Shown here one piece after another: positions 47,949 through 56,075 of a DNA stretch of 64,000 nt. The stretch lies in contig JBBDQS010000136.1 of assembly GCA_040905805.1 (NCBI GenBank), positions 18,696 through 82,695 on the forward strand. The letters run 5' to 3'. Each line of letters begins with the position of its first letter. Positions within the stretch are counted from its first letter, which is position 1. A model generated the notes under the pieces. The model did not search any database. It saw nothing but the letters and a program-made list of their open reading frames with translations, and was not told where the DNA came from. A program made the translations under genes and the position numbers. Source of the stretch: Egibacteraceae bacterium (GTDB lineage Bacteria; Actinomycetota; Nitriliruptoria; Euzebyales; Egibacteraceae).

Positions 47949-49067
47949 GTGGAGCTGACCACTGCTGACATCCGCAAGCTCGTCGACCGACCGATCGGCG
48001 ACGTACCCGTCACCAGCGTGTACCTCAACACCGACGGCGCCCGATTCCCCCGGCCGGCCGACTACGAGGCCCGCCTCGACGGGCTGCTGCGTGACGCGCG
48101 TCGCAACGCGGATGCGCTGGGGCCCGAGGAGGCCCGCGCCGTGGACGCCGACGCCGAGGCCATCACCCGATGGGTTCGCGACGAGTTCCAGCGCGACGGT
48201 GTCCGGGGGCTCGGCTTGTTCGCGTCCGGTGGGGAGCTGTTCGACCGCGTCCAGGTCGCCATCGGGGTGCGCAACCTCGTCCGGGTCGCCGAGCGACCGT
48301 ACGTCGTGCCGCTCGAGGCGCTGCTCGGACGCCACCACCACATCGCTTTCACCATCGTTGAGCGGGATCGGGCTCGGATCTTCCGCTACCAGCTCGGCGT
48401 GGTGTGGGAGTACCACGGTCTCGAGTCCGATGTCCACGGCCAGCATCGCCAGGGGGGCTGGTCCGCCCGCCGCTTCGAGAAGAACATCGAGCACCAGGTC
48501 CTGCACCACATGAAGGACACCGGCGAGGTGCTGCTGAAGCTGCACGAGGACCAGACGCTGGATGCGCTGGTGCTCGCCGGTCCCCAGCACGAGGTCGCGG
48601 AGTTCATGCGCACGCTGCACCCCCACCTGCAGAAGATCGTCCACGGCGACCCGATGAGCCTGCCGTTGGAGGCTGGGGCCCACGATCTGCTCGACCGTTT
48701 CGGCCAGGTCGAGCAGGAGCTCGTCAGCGGTCGGCGCAGCCACCTGCTGCAGCGCCTTGCCGCGGCCCAGGGGCAGGCCGAGAAGGCCGCACGAGGCATC
48801 CGCCATGTGCTGGAGGCCATCAACGGCAAGCGCGTCGAGGTGCTGTTCGTCGTGGAGGGCGCGGGTGTCCCCGGGTACCGCAGCGCCACCGGCGCCCTGT
48901 CGTTGCACGAGGACGAGGCAGCGGCCTACGGCACCCCGGTGACGCCCGTCGACGACCTGATCGACGAGATCCTCGAGGAGGCCGTACGCGCCGACGCCCA
49001 CATCGAGCTCTTCCGCGACGAGGTGCGCCTCGACGGTCACCCCGTCGCCGCCCTCCTGCGGTTCTGA
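47949..49067 (+). CDS. baeRF/Vms1-like release factor-family protein
   Basis: A 372-residue protein of the bacterial archaeo-eukaryotic release-factor family. The central domain shows VERDRARIFRYQLGVVWEY, then the loop GQHRQGGWSARRFEKNIEHQVLHHM, which occupies the place of the eRF1/Vms1 GGQ-like catalytic loop, and LDALVLAGPQHEVAEFM. Vms1 relatives cleave peptidyl-tRNA on stalled ribosomes. The activity here is inference. AAGGAG lies six bases before GTG 47949. Its neighbours are the small CPIC gene and glucokinase. Confidence 0.8.
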   Translation: MELTTADIRKLVDRPIGDVPVTSVYLNTDGARFPRPADYEARLDGLLRDARRNADALGPEEARAVDADAEAITRWVRDEFQRDGVRGLGLFASGGELFDRVQVAIGVRNLVRVAERPYVVPLEALLGRHHHIAFTIVERDRARIFRYQLGVVWEYHGLESDVHGQHRQGGWSARRFEKNIEHQVLHHMKDTGEVLLKLHEDQTLDALVLAGPQHEVAEFMRTLHPHLQKIVHGDPMSLPLEAGAHDLLDRFGQVEQELVSGRRSHLLQRLAAAQGQAEKAARGIRHVLEAINGKRVEVLFVVEGAGVPGYRSATGALSLHEDEAAAYGTPVTPVDDLIDEILEEAVRADAHIELFRDEVRLDGHPVAALLRF

Positions 49068-49096
49068 ATCGTCCGCCCCCGGCCCCGGTCGTGCAC

Positions 49097-49102
49097 TAGG
49101 CT
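49097..49102 (+). promoter_or_regulatory. Leaderless -10 element (TAGGCT) for glucokinase
   Basis: TAGGCT ends eight bases before ATG 49111. Confidence 0.5.
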
Positions 49103-49110
49103 GCTCCGCC

Positions 49111-50082
49111 ATGGACACGAGGGCGGCAGTCGGGGTGGACATCGGCGGCACGAAGATCGCCGCCGGGGTCGTGACCGCAGACGGTGAGGTGGTGCGACGG
49201 GCGCGGCGGGACACGCCGCGGGACGCGGAGATGATCACCCCCGTGGTGGCCGGCCTCGTGCGGGAGCTGCGTGCGGAGGCGGGCCTCGACGCCGGCCCGG
49301 TCGGTGTCGGTGCGGCAGGCATCGTCGATGCCGCGGGTGTGGTGCGCTACGCCCCGAACATCGCGTGGGCCGACTTCCCCCTGGCTGAGCAGCTCGGGCG
49401 CATGCTCGGCGACCCCGTCACCGTGGACAACGACGCCAACGTGGCCGCGTGGGGGGAGTACCGCGCCGGCGCTGGGCGGGGCGCGCACTCCGACATGCTC
49501 CTGCTCACGATCGGCACGGGAGTCGGAGGCGGGCTCATCATCGCCGACCGCCTGCTGCGGGGGGCGCATGGACTCGGCGCGGAGCTCGGTCACATCATCG
49601 TCGCGGAGGGCGGACCGCGCTGCCCCTGCGGCAACGCCGGCTGCTTGGAGGCGGTCGCCAGCGGCACCGCCGTCGGGCGCATGGCCAGGGAGGCGCTGGC
49701 GTCGGGCCAGCCGCCGGCGACCTCGGTGCTGGTCGACGTCACGCCCGGCGACATCACCGGCAAGACCGTCACCAGCGCAGCCGCGTCCGGCGACGAGCTG
49801 GCGATCGCGGTGCTCGCCCGGGCGGGCTTCTGGTTGGGCGTGGGCATCGCATCGCTCGTCAACGCGATCGACCCGAAGACGGTCGTGGTCGGCGGGGGGG
49901 CGATGGAGGCCGGGGAGCTGCTCCTCGGGCCCGCGCGCGCGGCCTTCGAAGAACGCCTGCTGGGCCGCGCGCACCGACCGCTGCCATCGGTGACCCGGGC
50001 ATCGCTGGGCGACGCCGCCGGCCTGATCGGCGCCGCACTGCTGGCCATGGAGGCCCCCCCGGCGACCGTCACCGGTGCGTGA
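49111..50082 (+). CDS. glk: ROK-family glucokinase
   Basis: A 323-residue sugar kinase. It has the ATP motif VGVDIGGTKIAAGVV (7-21), the sugar site NDANVAAWGEY, GTGVGGGLI, ELGHI and the ROK zinc motif CPCGNAGCLE. No helix-turn-helix is fused, so it is the kinase rather than a ROK repressor. It phosphorylates glucose; glucose-6-phosphate links to the alpha-glucan genes elsewhere in the window. Leaderless start. The C-terminus is Ala/Pro-rich. Confidence 0.92.
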   Translation: MDTRAAVGVDIGGTKIAAGVVTADGEVVRRARRDTPRDAEMITPVVAGLVRELRAEAGLDAGPVGVGAAGIVDAAGVVRYAPNIAWADFPLAEQLGRMLGDPVTVDNDANVAAWGEYRAGAGRGAHSDMLLLTIGTGVGGGLIIADRLLRGAHGLGAELGHIIVAEGGPRCPCGNAGCLEAVASGTAVGRMAREALASGQPPATSVLVDVTPGDITGKTVTSAAASGDELAIAVLARAGFWLGVGIASLVNAIDPKTVVVGGGAMEAGELLLGPARAAFEERLLGRAHRPLPSVTRASLGDAAGLIGAALLAMEAPPATVTGA

Positions 50083-50171
50083 CCGCGGGTGGTGGTGTCG
50101 CGCCTACCCTCGCTTGTGCACAGGGCTTCGCCAGGGCGTCACTCCAGCGCAACGTCTCCGGTCCGTCCGGT

Positions 50172-50810
50172 TCAGCGGACGAAGACCGTGGCCAGTTCAC
50201 TCCCGTCGGCGTCGTGGCCGGTGAGCCAGGCGATGCGGCCCTCGGCGACCATCAGTGCCCAACCGTCGCTGACCTCGCCCTCGATACGGCGCCCGTCCAC
50301 GAGTCGAGCCTCGACCCGTTCGACGCGCTCGCCGACTTGCATGGCCACGAACATCGCGGAGGTCTGTCCCTGGCCCGGTGGTGGCGGCGGTCTGACAACA
50401 TCGCCGACCAGGAGGGTCTCTGCGTCGACGTGGTCGCCAGCTTGCGTATGGGCATCTGACTGGCACCAGCCCGTCTGTGGGCGCAGGCCGTCCAGTGACA
50501 CCACGGTGCAGCCGTCACCGGTGAGCACCACCACATCACTGTCCATCCCGGGCAGGGGCAGGCGTAGCACCTCGTTGGTGGCCGCCGCCACAGGTTGCTC
50601 TTTGCCGTCGGGGAAGCCGGGCGGTCCTGGCGGTGGCGGGGGGATGTCACCGGTGCGGGGCTGGCGCTCGATGACCGTCCCCGCGATCTGCTCGACCAGC
50701 GACCAGTCCTGCGCAGCAGCCTCGGGTCCGGCGTAGGCCGCCACGGCCGATACGGGGACCCTGCCAAAGCGCGCCCGGATCACCGCGTCATCGTTTGACT
50801 CGGAGTCCAC
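50172..50810 (-). CDS. Hypothetical protein coupled to a sigma-like gene
   Basis: A 212-residue soluble protein without a transmembrane segment. It has Pro-rich patches (IPPPPPGPPGFP and VRPPPPPGQG), a central DVVVLTGDGCTVVSLDG, and a beta-rich C-terminus (GWALMVAEGRIAWLTGHDADG). No family is recognised. GTG 50810 is preferred since GAGGAG lies six bases upstream; a GTG at 50816 overlaps the upstream stop. It takes the place of an anti-sigma gene but lacks a zinc motif and a membrane anchor. Confidence 0.65.
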   Translation of the reverse strand: MDSESNDDAVIRARFGRVPVSAVAAYAGPEAAAQDWSLVEQIAGTVIERQPRTGDIPPPPPGPPGFPDGKEQPVAAATNEVLRLPLPGMDSDVVVLTGDGCTVVSLDGLRPQTGWCQSDAHTQAGDHVDAETLLVGDVVRPPPPPGQGQTSAMFVAMQVGERVERVEARLVDGRRIEGEVSDGWALMVAEGRIAWLTGHDADGSELATVFVR

Positions 50811-50812
50811 CG

Positions 50813-51187
50813 TCACCTCCTCGGCGAACTGATCGTTCGGAGCACGGAACCGATCCCTACCGACAGCGAAGAAGACGCCCTCGGCTCCGGGTGGACGCCG
50901 GCCGACGGCGCCGGCAGCTGCGGGCCCCGCCGGCGAAGCGCCAGCCGCTCCAGGGCTAACCGGCGCTTGTGTCGGCGAACCACGTTCAGCGCCACCTTGT
51001 AGGTCCACGAGGCGGGTGAGGCCATGGTGGCTACCCGCTCCCAGCGCTCCAGTGCGCGGGCGAACGCTTCGCTGGCCGCGTCCCGGGCCACCTCGACATC
51101 ACCGGACTCCAAGGCCAGTACCGCGACGAGCCTGGGGTGCTCGGCGCGGTACCAGACCTCGAACCCGTCATCCGTGGAACGCATCAT
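50813..51187 (-). CDS. ECF sigma-like protein with region 2 only
   Basis: A 124-residue protein. The first 75 residues match sigma region 2 (DGFEVWYRAEHPRLVAVLAL to SWTYKVALNVVRRHKRR), but the remainder is a Pro/Ser/Arg-rich tail and no region 4 helix-turn-helix follows in any frame before the next gene. It may be a truncated sigma factor, a frameshifted remnant, or a functional core-binding competitor. The partner gene starts three bases beyond its stop. Two tandem ATG codons mark the start. Confidence 0.6.
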   Translation of the reverse strand: MMRSTDDGFEVWYRAEHPRLVAVLALESGDVEVARDAASEAFARALERWERVATMASPASWTYKVALNVVRRHKRRLALERLALRRRGPQLPAPSAGVHPEPRASSSLSVGIGSVLRTISSPRR

Positions 51188-51453
51188 GCCCCTGGCAAAG
51201 TCTCGACCGTGCTCCTACAAGTCACCGCACCCCTGATCCCTTTAGTGCCGACCAGAAACCTGCCATACGCCCCCGCACGGCGCGCGCGTGCCCGGCGACG
51301 TCAGCAGCAGGCGGAAGAACGAGACCCCCATCGGCGCAGCTTGCACGGCAGGCGCTGTCCGATAATCGAGCGAGGTCTCTCGCGGTGCGCACCCACACAG
51401 GTCTTTGCCTGTCCGTCCGGACCATGCGCGTAAGTCGCCTACCTCCTGACCGG
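51188..51453. other. Gene-free spacer
   Basis: About 270 bp between the divergent sigma-like and VOC genes. I see no coding pattern, tRNA or strong hairpin. Short frames here have no credible start or homology. It should contain the promoter of the sigma-like gene. Confidence 0.5.
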
Positions 51454-51459
51454 TAGGGT
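51454..51459 (+). promoter_or_regulatory. Leaderless -10 element (TAGGGT) for the VOC gene
   Basis: TAGGGT ends seven bases before ATG 51467. Confidence 0.55.
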
Positions 51460-51466
51460 CAGGCAC

Positions 51467-51817
51467 ATGAACGTTCTGCGCGCGATGCCTCTGCTCACGG
51501 TCAGCAATCTCGACGCCGCTGTCGAAACCTATGCCAAGACCACCGGTATGGAGGTGGTCATGAACCATGGTTGGATCGCAACCCTGGCCCCTCCAGGTGA
51601 CCGGTCGATCCAGCTCAGCCTGATCAGCCGTGATGCCACCGCCTCGGTGAACCCTTCCACGTCGATCGAGGTCGACGGCGTGGACGCCGCCTACGAGGAA
51701 GCGCGTGCGTCTGGCCTGGAGATCGTGCATGAATTGAGCGACGAGGAGTGGGGAGTACGCCGCTTCTTCTTCCAAGACGCCGACGGCAACGTCGTCAACG
51801 TGCTCGCTCACCTCTAA
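51467..51817 (+). CDS. VOC-family (glyoxalase/bleomycin resistance-like) protein
   Basis: A 116-residue vicinal-oxygen-chelate protein: MPLLTVSNLDAAVETYAKTTGMEV at the start and the terminal FFFQDADGNVVNVLAHL. Family members bind drugs or are metal enzymes. The metal ligands are incomplete: the typical first-strand His is replaced by Leu or Thr (PLLTVSN), so antibiotic binding or an unrelated role is possible. Leaderless start. The GC content is a little lower than that of its neighbours. Confidence 0.85.
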   Translation: MNVLRAMPLLTVSNLDAAVETYAKTTGMEVVMNHGWIATLAPPGDRSIQLSLISRDATASVNPSTSIEVDGVDAAYEEARASGLEIVHELSDEEWGVRRFFFQDADGNVVNVLAHL

Positions 51818-52066
51818 CCGAGGCGCTAGACATTGGTGAGCCTTGTCGGCTCCAGGACATATTTGTCCCGAAGCCAACAACGGTCGAGGTAGTAGGCAAG
51901 CGCGGGGTTGAGGTTGCTGGGTTCTGGGAGATCGCAAACATTCCGGGATTCCCCGGCTTCCGCACGGTTGTCGAACGGCTGGGCGTCCGTTCGACGGCCC
52001 CCGAGACGCGCAGTCGCACGGAATCGTCCGGAGGGCCGGCTTTCGAGCGGAACCGCTGCGTTCAAA
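51818..52066. other. Low-GC spacer, possible gene remnant
   Basis: About 250 bp with visibly lower GC and mixed codons. On the minus strand a frame ends in LAYYLDRCWLRDKYVLEPTR near 51826, which could be the 3' end of a lost gene, but I do not recognise it and no complete gene fits. Confidence 0.3.
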
Positions 52067-52072
52067 TACGCT
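52067..52072 (+). promoter_or_regulatory. Leaderless -10 element (TACGCT)
   Basis: TACGCT ends six bases before ATG 52079; the six bases are GGAGGG. Confidence 0.45.
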
Positions 52073-52078
52073 GGAGGG

Positions 52079-52321
52079 ATGGACACCACCCGCACGACCT
52101 ACCTCGGGCAGTTCTCGCAGGAACGAGCCGAGACCATCACACAGCGCCTGGAGTCCAAAGGGATCGTGTCGTGGCGCAAGGAGGCCGGACCGCTCACCCG
52201 CTTCCTGTTCATCGGGGACTGGGGGGTGCGCCTGTTCGTGGACCGCGACCGGGTCTCGGAGGCGGCGGCCATCGTCGAGGACACGACCGGACCGTTTGGC
52301 GCGGTTCCCGACCAAGGCTGA
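52079..52321 (+). CDS. DUF2007-like small protein
   Basis: An 80-residue alpha/beta protein: TTYLGQFSQERAETITQRLE, FLFIGDWGVRLFVDRDRVSEA. This follows the ACT-like/DUF2007 pattern of strand-helix-strand seen in putative signal-transducing proteins. It is convergent with a longer gene (52374) whose N-terminal half looks similar. Role unknown. Confidence 0.7.
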   Translation: MDTTRTTYLGQFSQERAETITQRLESKGIVSWRKEAGPLTRFLFIGDWGVRLFVDRDRVSEAAAIVEDTTGPFGAVPDQG

Positions 52322-52373
52322 GATCCTGGTTGATGCGTCCACGGCCCCGTACCACCCAGGATCGGGATGTCGT

Positions 52374-52838
52374 CTAGTCGTCCTGGCGGTTGCGCCAGTA
52401 GACGATCCCGACCAGCCCGAGGATGAACAGCGCAAGGGCGTAACCGATGGGCAGCGCCCCCGACAGGCTGATCACCAGCAGCGGCGCCAGCAGGATGACC
52501 AGACCGAAGCTCATCCGGCGCAGCCGCTCCATGACGATCGGCGGACCCGTCTCGTCGTCGTCGTCGGTGTCCGGCCCGGGCCCGACGGTCAGGGGCAGCG
52601 GGGTCGCCGTCGCGGCACCGGCGTCCTGGACCAGCTGGTGGATCTGCTCCATGCGGTCGGCGAGCAACGCCAGCGCCTCATCACGGCGGTCGGCCGGGAC
52701 CCGCACCTCGACCTCCTGGCCATCGTGCGGCGCGACGATGGTCGCGATGCCCTCCTGCTCCAAGACCACCACCACGGCCTCGGCCAGTGGGAGGTCGAAG
52801 GTCGCGAGCTGCGCGCTGGTCTGACCGTTTGGCGTCAC
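52374..52838 (-). CDS. DUF2007-like domain with C-terminal membrane helices
   Basis: A 154-residue protein. The N-terminal domain (about 8-70) has QLATFDLPLAEAVVVVLEQEGI and VEVRVPADRRDEALALLADR, resembling DUF2007 and the small gene next to it. An acidic stretch DTDDDDETGPP precedes two hydrophobic helices at about 108-150. TAGGGT seven bases before GTG 52838 supports a leaderless start. Function unknown; the acidic linker may be regulatory. Confidence 0.72.
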   Translation of the reverse strand: MTPNGQTSAQLATFDLPLAEAVVVVLEQEGIATIVAPHDGQEVEVRVPADRRDEALALLADRMEQIHQLVQDAGAATATPLPLTVGPGPDTDDDDETGPPIVMERLRRMSFGLVILLAPLLVISLSGALPIGYALALFILGLVGIVYWRNRQDD

Positions 52839-52845
52839 CTCGGGA

Positions 52846-52851
52846 ACCCTA
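52846..52851 (-). promoter_or_regulatory. Leaderless -10 element (TAGGGT)
   Basis: On the minus strand TAGGGT ends seven bases before GTG 52838. Confidence 0.5.
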
Positions 52852-52994
52852 CCGCGGCCGTGCCCGACGGTCATCTCGGCACCGCCCTGCGGCCGCTGCA
52901 CCATGGGGGCTCGCGTAGACTCCAGGCGCAGCAGTCGGCCCACGTCCGCAGCCGACGCTCGGGCCCCGGACTGCGGCGGAGAGGAAGAACGCGA

Positions 52995-53756
52995 GTGGCC
53001 AAGCAGGATCGGGGTCCCCTGCTGTACCGGTTCCTGCACGCCGTGCTGCCCCCGATGCTGACGGCGCTGTACCGACCGTGGACGGAGGGACTCGAGCACA
53101 TCCCCAGCGCGGGACCGGTCATCCTCGCGTCCAACCACCTGTCCTTCCTGGACTCGGTGTTCCTTCCCGCTGTGCTGGAGCGACCAGTCTTCTTCCTCGG
53201 CAAGAGCGAGTACTTCACCGGCTGGAAGCGCTACTTCTTCGAGAACGTCGGGGTCATGCCCGTGGCCCGCCAGGGCGGTGACGCCGGCGAGGCCAGCCTG
53301 CGCAAGGGCCAGGAGATCCTCGAGGCCGGCAGGATGCTCGGCGTGTACCCGGAGGGGACTCGCTCACCTGATGGTCGGCTCTATCGCGGCAAGACCGGGC
53401 CGGCGCGTCTGGCCATGCGCACCGGGGCGCCGGTGGTGCCCATCGCGATGATGGGCACGTTCGAGATCCTTCCACCCACGGCGAAGGTGCCGAAGGTCAG
53501 CCGGGTCGGCATCCGCGTCGGGCACCCATTGGACTTCGCGGCCCGGTACGGGTCGGGTGACGCCGACCGCTTCGCGCTGCGCAGCGCCACCGACGAGCTG
53601 ATGTACGAGCTCATGATGCTGTCCGGCCAGGAGTACGTCGACGAGTACGCGGCCAAGGTCAAGTCCGGCGAGGTCGTCATCGGTTCGGGTGACCTCGACG
53701 AGCTGGGCGCCATGTTGGACCGGGGCGACGAGATCGTCGTGCGCAGGGCCGGGTAG
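52995..53756 (+). CDS. 1-acyl-sn-glycerol-3-phosphate acyltransferase (PlsC family)
   Basis: A 253-residue lysophospholipid acyltransferase with the HX4D motif SNHLSFLDSV, the glycerophosphate motif YPEGTRSPDGRLYRGKTG and VVPIAMMGT. It adds the second acyl chain to lysophosphatidate. It belongs to the fadD15/ArsA block by mycobacterial comparison (Rv2182c position). The C-terminal 60 residues are an unrelated acidic helix region. GTG 52995 has GGAGAGGAAG upstream. Confidence 0.9.
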   Translation: MAKQDRGPLLYRFLHAVLPPMLTALYRPWTEGLEHIPSAGPVILASNHLSFLDSVFLPAVLERPVFFLGKSEYFTGWKRYFFENVGVMPVARQGGDAGEASLRKGQEILEAGRMLGVYPEGTRSPDGRLYRGKTGPARLAMRTGAPVVPIAMMGTFEILPPTAKVPKVSRVGIRVGHPLDFAARYGSGDADRFALRSATDELMYELMMLSGQEYVDEYAAKVKSGEVVIGSGDLDELGAMLDRGDEIVVRRAG

Positions 53757-54976
53757 TGGGTGGCCTGCGCCTGCTGCCGTTGTGCCTCGTCCTCGGCTTC
53801 GCGGTGTCCATGGGCACCGCGGTCGGGGTGGTGCTGGTCGCCGAGCCCGCGCGGACGGCGCCCTCCGCGCCGACCGTGGTCGGCACCGAGCCGGACACGA
53901 GCCCCGAGGTCCGTGCGGTGACGTGCGAGGGTGCGCCCCTGCAGGAGCGGGCCGCACAGGTGCTGGTCGTCGGCGTGCCCGGGGTGACCGCCCCGACGGA
54001 CCCGCTGGTCGAGGAGGTGCTCGACGTGGGCGTGGGCGGGGTGCTCCTCACCGACGCCAACGTGGAGAGCGCGGAGCAGGTCCGGGGACTCGTGTCCGCG
54101 CTGCGGCGGGGAGCGGCACACGGTCTGCTCGTGACCACCGACGAGGAACCCGGCCGGGTCTCGAGCTTTCGCACCCTGCTCGGCGCCACCTCGTCGGCCC
54201 GGACGCTGGCGGCTCGCGGGGACCCCGCCGACGTGCACGCCTTCGCCCGCGACCTCGGCGGGGAGCTCGCCGCCCTCGGGGTCGACGTGACCTTCGCCCC
54301 GGTCGTGGACGTCGACGACGGTCCCGCGCGGGGCATCATCGGTGACCGCGCGTTCTCCGGTGACCCGGAGACCGCCGCCACCTACGGGCTTGCGTTCTCC
54401 GAGGGTCTCACCGAAGCAGGGGTGCATCCCGCGGCGAAGCACTTCCCCGGGCACGGCCGCTCCGACACCGATTCGCACCGCACGAGCGGGCTGGTCGAAG
54501 CGAGCCTGCGGGAGCTGCGAACCACCGACCTGGTGCCCTTCGCGGCGCAGATCGACGCCGGGGTCCCGCTGGTCATGGTCAACCACGTCGCCTACCGTGC
54601 GCTGGACCCGGAGCTGCCCGCGAGCCTCGCGGCACCGACGTATGCGCTGCTGCGCGACATGGGGTTCACCGGGGTCGCGATCACCGACTCGACCGGCATG
54701 GGCGCGGTCCACGGCACCTGGGACTTCCCCACCTCGGCGGTCATGGCTGTGCGGGCGGGCGCCGATGCCGTGCTCACCACCGACGGCAACCAGGCTCGGG
54801 CCATGCGCGACGCGCTGGTCGAGGCGGTGCGCGACGGTGACCTCGACGCCGACCGGCTGGACGAGGCGGCCGGCCGCGTCCTGGCCCTGAAGGGCGAGGA
54901 CACCGAGGCGGTGGTGTGCCACGAGGTCGCCCCGGCCCCCACGATGCGGCCGGTTCCCGGCCGGGCGGGCGACTGA
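53756..54976 (+). CDS. Glycoside hydrolase family 3 protein (NagZ-like)
   Basis: A 406-residue GH3 protein with an N-terminal signal or anchor (about 5-30). It has the GH3 landmarks APVVDVD, the NagZ signature KHFPGHGRSDTDSH (catalytic His) and ITDSTGMGAV (Asp nucleophile). The usual GGRVxR substrate loop reads EEPGRVSSFR. Likely an exported beta-N-acetylglucosaminidase acting on cell-wall fragments. Start GTG 53756 overlaps the acyltransferase stop by one base, so the two are cotranscribed. Confidence 0.87.
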   Translation: MGGLRLLPLCLVLGFAVSMGTAVGVVLVAEPARTAPSAPTVVGTEPDTSPEVRAVTCEGAPLQERAAQVLVVGVPGVTAPTDPLVEEVLDVGVGGVLLTDANVESAEQVRGLVSALRRGAAHGLLVTTDEEPGRVSSFRTLLGATSSARTLAARGDPADVHAFARDLGGELAALGVDVTFAPVVDVDDGPARGIIGDRAFSGDPETAATYGLAFSEGLTEAGVHPAAKHFPGHGRSDTDSHRTSGLVEASLRELRTTDLVPFAAQIDAGVPLVMVNHVAYRALDPELPASLAAPTYALLRDMGFTGVAITDSTGMGAVHGTWDFPTSAVMAVRAGADAVLTTDGNQARAMRDALVEAVRDGDLDADRLDEAAGRVLALKGEDTEAVVCHEVAPAPTMRPVPGRAGD

Positions 54977-55025
54977 TGCGCGAGCACGGCACCGATGCGG
55001 TGCGCTCCGCCTGCGGTGGGCCGGC

Positions 55026-56054
55026 GTGATCGACCTGCGCTCGGACACCGTGACCCGCCCGACGTCGGCCATGCGGGCGGCCATGGCTGCCGCTGAGGTC
55101 GGCGACGACGTGTACCGCGAGGACCCGACCGTCGAGCGGCTGCAGGAGGTCGCGGCCGCGCGCTTCGGCCGCGCGGCGGCACTCCTTTGCCCCTCGGGGG
55201 TGATGTGCAACCAGCTCTGGCTGCGGGTGCTCGCCCGGGCCGGCACCGAGGTGGTCGTCGAGGCGGACGCGCACGTCGTGAACTACGAGGCCGGGGCCGG
55301 GGCGCTGCTCGCGGGCGTGCAGTTCCGCACCGTCGCCGCGCCCGACGGGCTGCTGTCCGCCGACCAGGTCGCGGCGGCCATCCGACCCGACGCCTTCCCC
55401 TTGACCCCGACGTCGCTGGTGTGGGTGGAGCACACGCACAACCGCCGCGGCGGGACCTACTACCCCGTCGCAGACCTCGAAGCCGTGGCGGGGGTCTGCC
55501 GCGCCGCCGGCGTCCCGCTGTACATGGACGGGGCACGGGTGTTCAACGCGTGCGTCGCCGCGGGCGTGGCACCGGCCGTCTACGGCGGCCTGGTGGACGG
55601 GCTGATGTTCTGCACCTCCAAGGCGCTCGGGGCGCCCGTGGGCAGCCTCATGGTGGGCGACGCCGACGCCATCGACGAGGCGCGGGAATGGCGCCGCCGC
55701 TACGGGGGGGCCATGCGGCAGGCCGGGGTGATCGCCGCGGCCGGGCTGGTCGCCCTGGACACGATGGTCGACCGGCTGGCCGACGACCACGCCAACGCCC
55801 GCCTGCTGGCCGCCGCCGCGCAGGAGGTCTGGCCCCAGGGGGTGGACCTTGGGCAGGTGCAGACCAACATCGTGTACGTGGAAGGCGTCGACGCCCCGGC
55901 GGTGGTCGGCGGCCTGCGGGAGCGGGGGGTGATGGCGGGGGCGATGGACGCCCGCACGGTGCGCCTGGTCACCCATCCCGACGTGTCGGCGCCGGACTGC
56001 CGCCGCGCCGCCGACGCTCTGCGCCGGACGTTGCGCGCGTTCGTCCCCGGCTAG
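55026..56054 (+). CDS. Threonine aldolase family protein, PLP-dependent
   Basis: A 342-residue beta-eliminating lyase family enzyme: MIDLRSDTVTRPTSAMRAAM, GDDVYREDPTV, HTHNRRGG, and the PLP lysine in FCTSKALGAPVGS. Low-specificity threonine aldolases split threonine to glycine and acetaldehyde. The VWVEHTHN motif and length fit. Start GTG 55026 has a weak GGTGGG upstream. It is convergent with the PASTA kinase gene. Confidence 0.92.
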   Translation: MIDLRSDTVTRPTSAMRAAMAAAEVGDDVYREDPTVERLQEVAAARFGRAAALLCPSGVMCNQLWLRVLARAGTEVVVEADAHVVNYEAGAGALLAGVQFRTVAAPDGLLSADQVAAAIRPDAFPLTPTSLVWVEHTHNRRGGTYYPVADLEAVAGVCRAAGVPLYMDGARVFNACVAAGVAPAVYGGLVDGLMFCTSKALGAPVGSLMVGDADAIDEAREWRRRYGGAMRQAGVIAAAGLVALDTMVDRLADDHANARLLAAAAQEVWPQGVDLGQVQTNIVYVEGVDAPAVVGGLRERGVMAGAMDARTVRLVTHPDVSAPDCRRAADALRRTLRAFVPG

Positions 56055-56075
56055 CCCCGTGCGGTGCCGGCGTGC

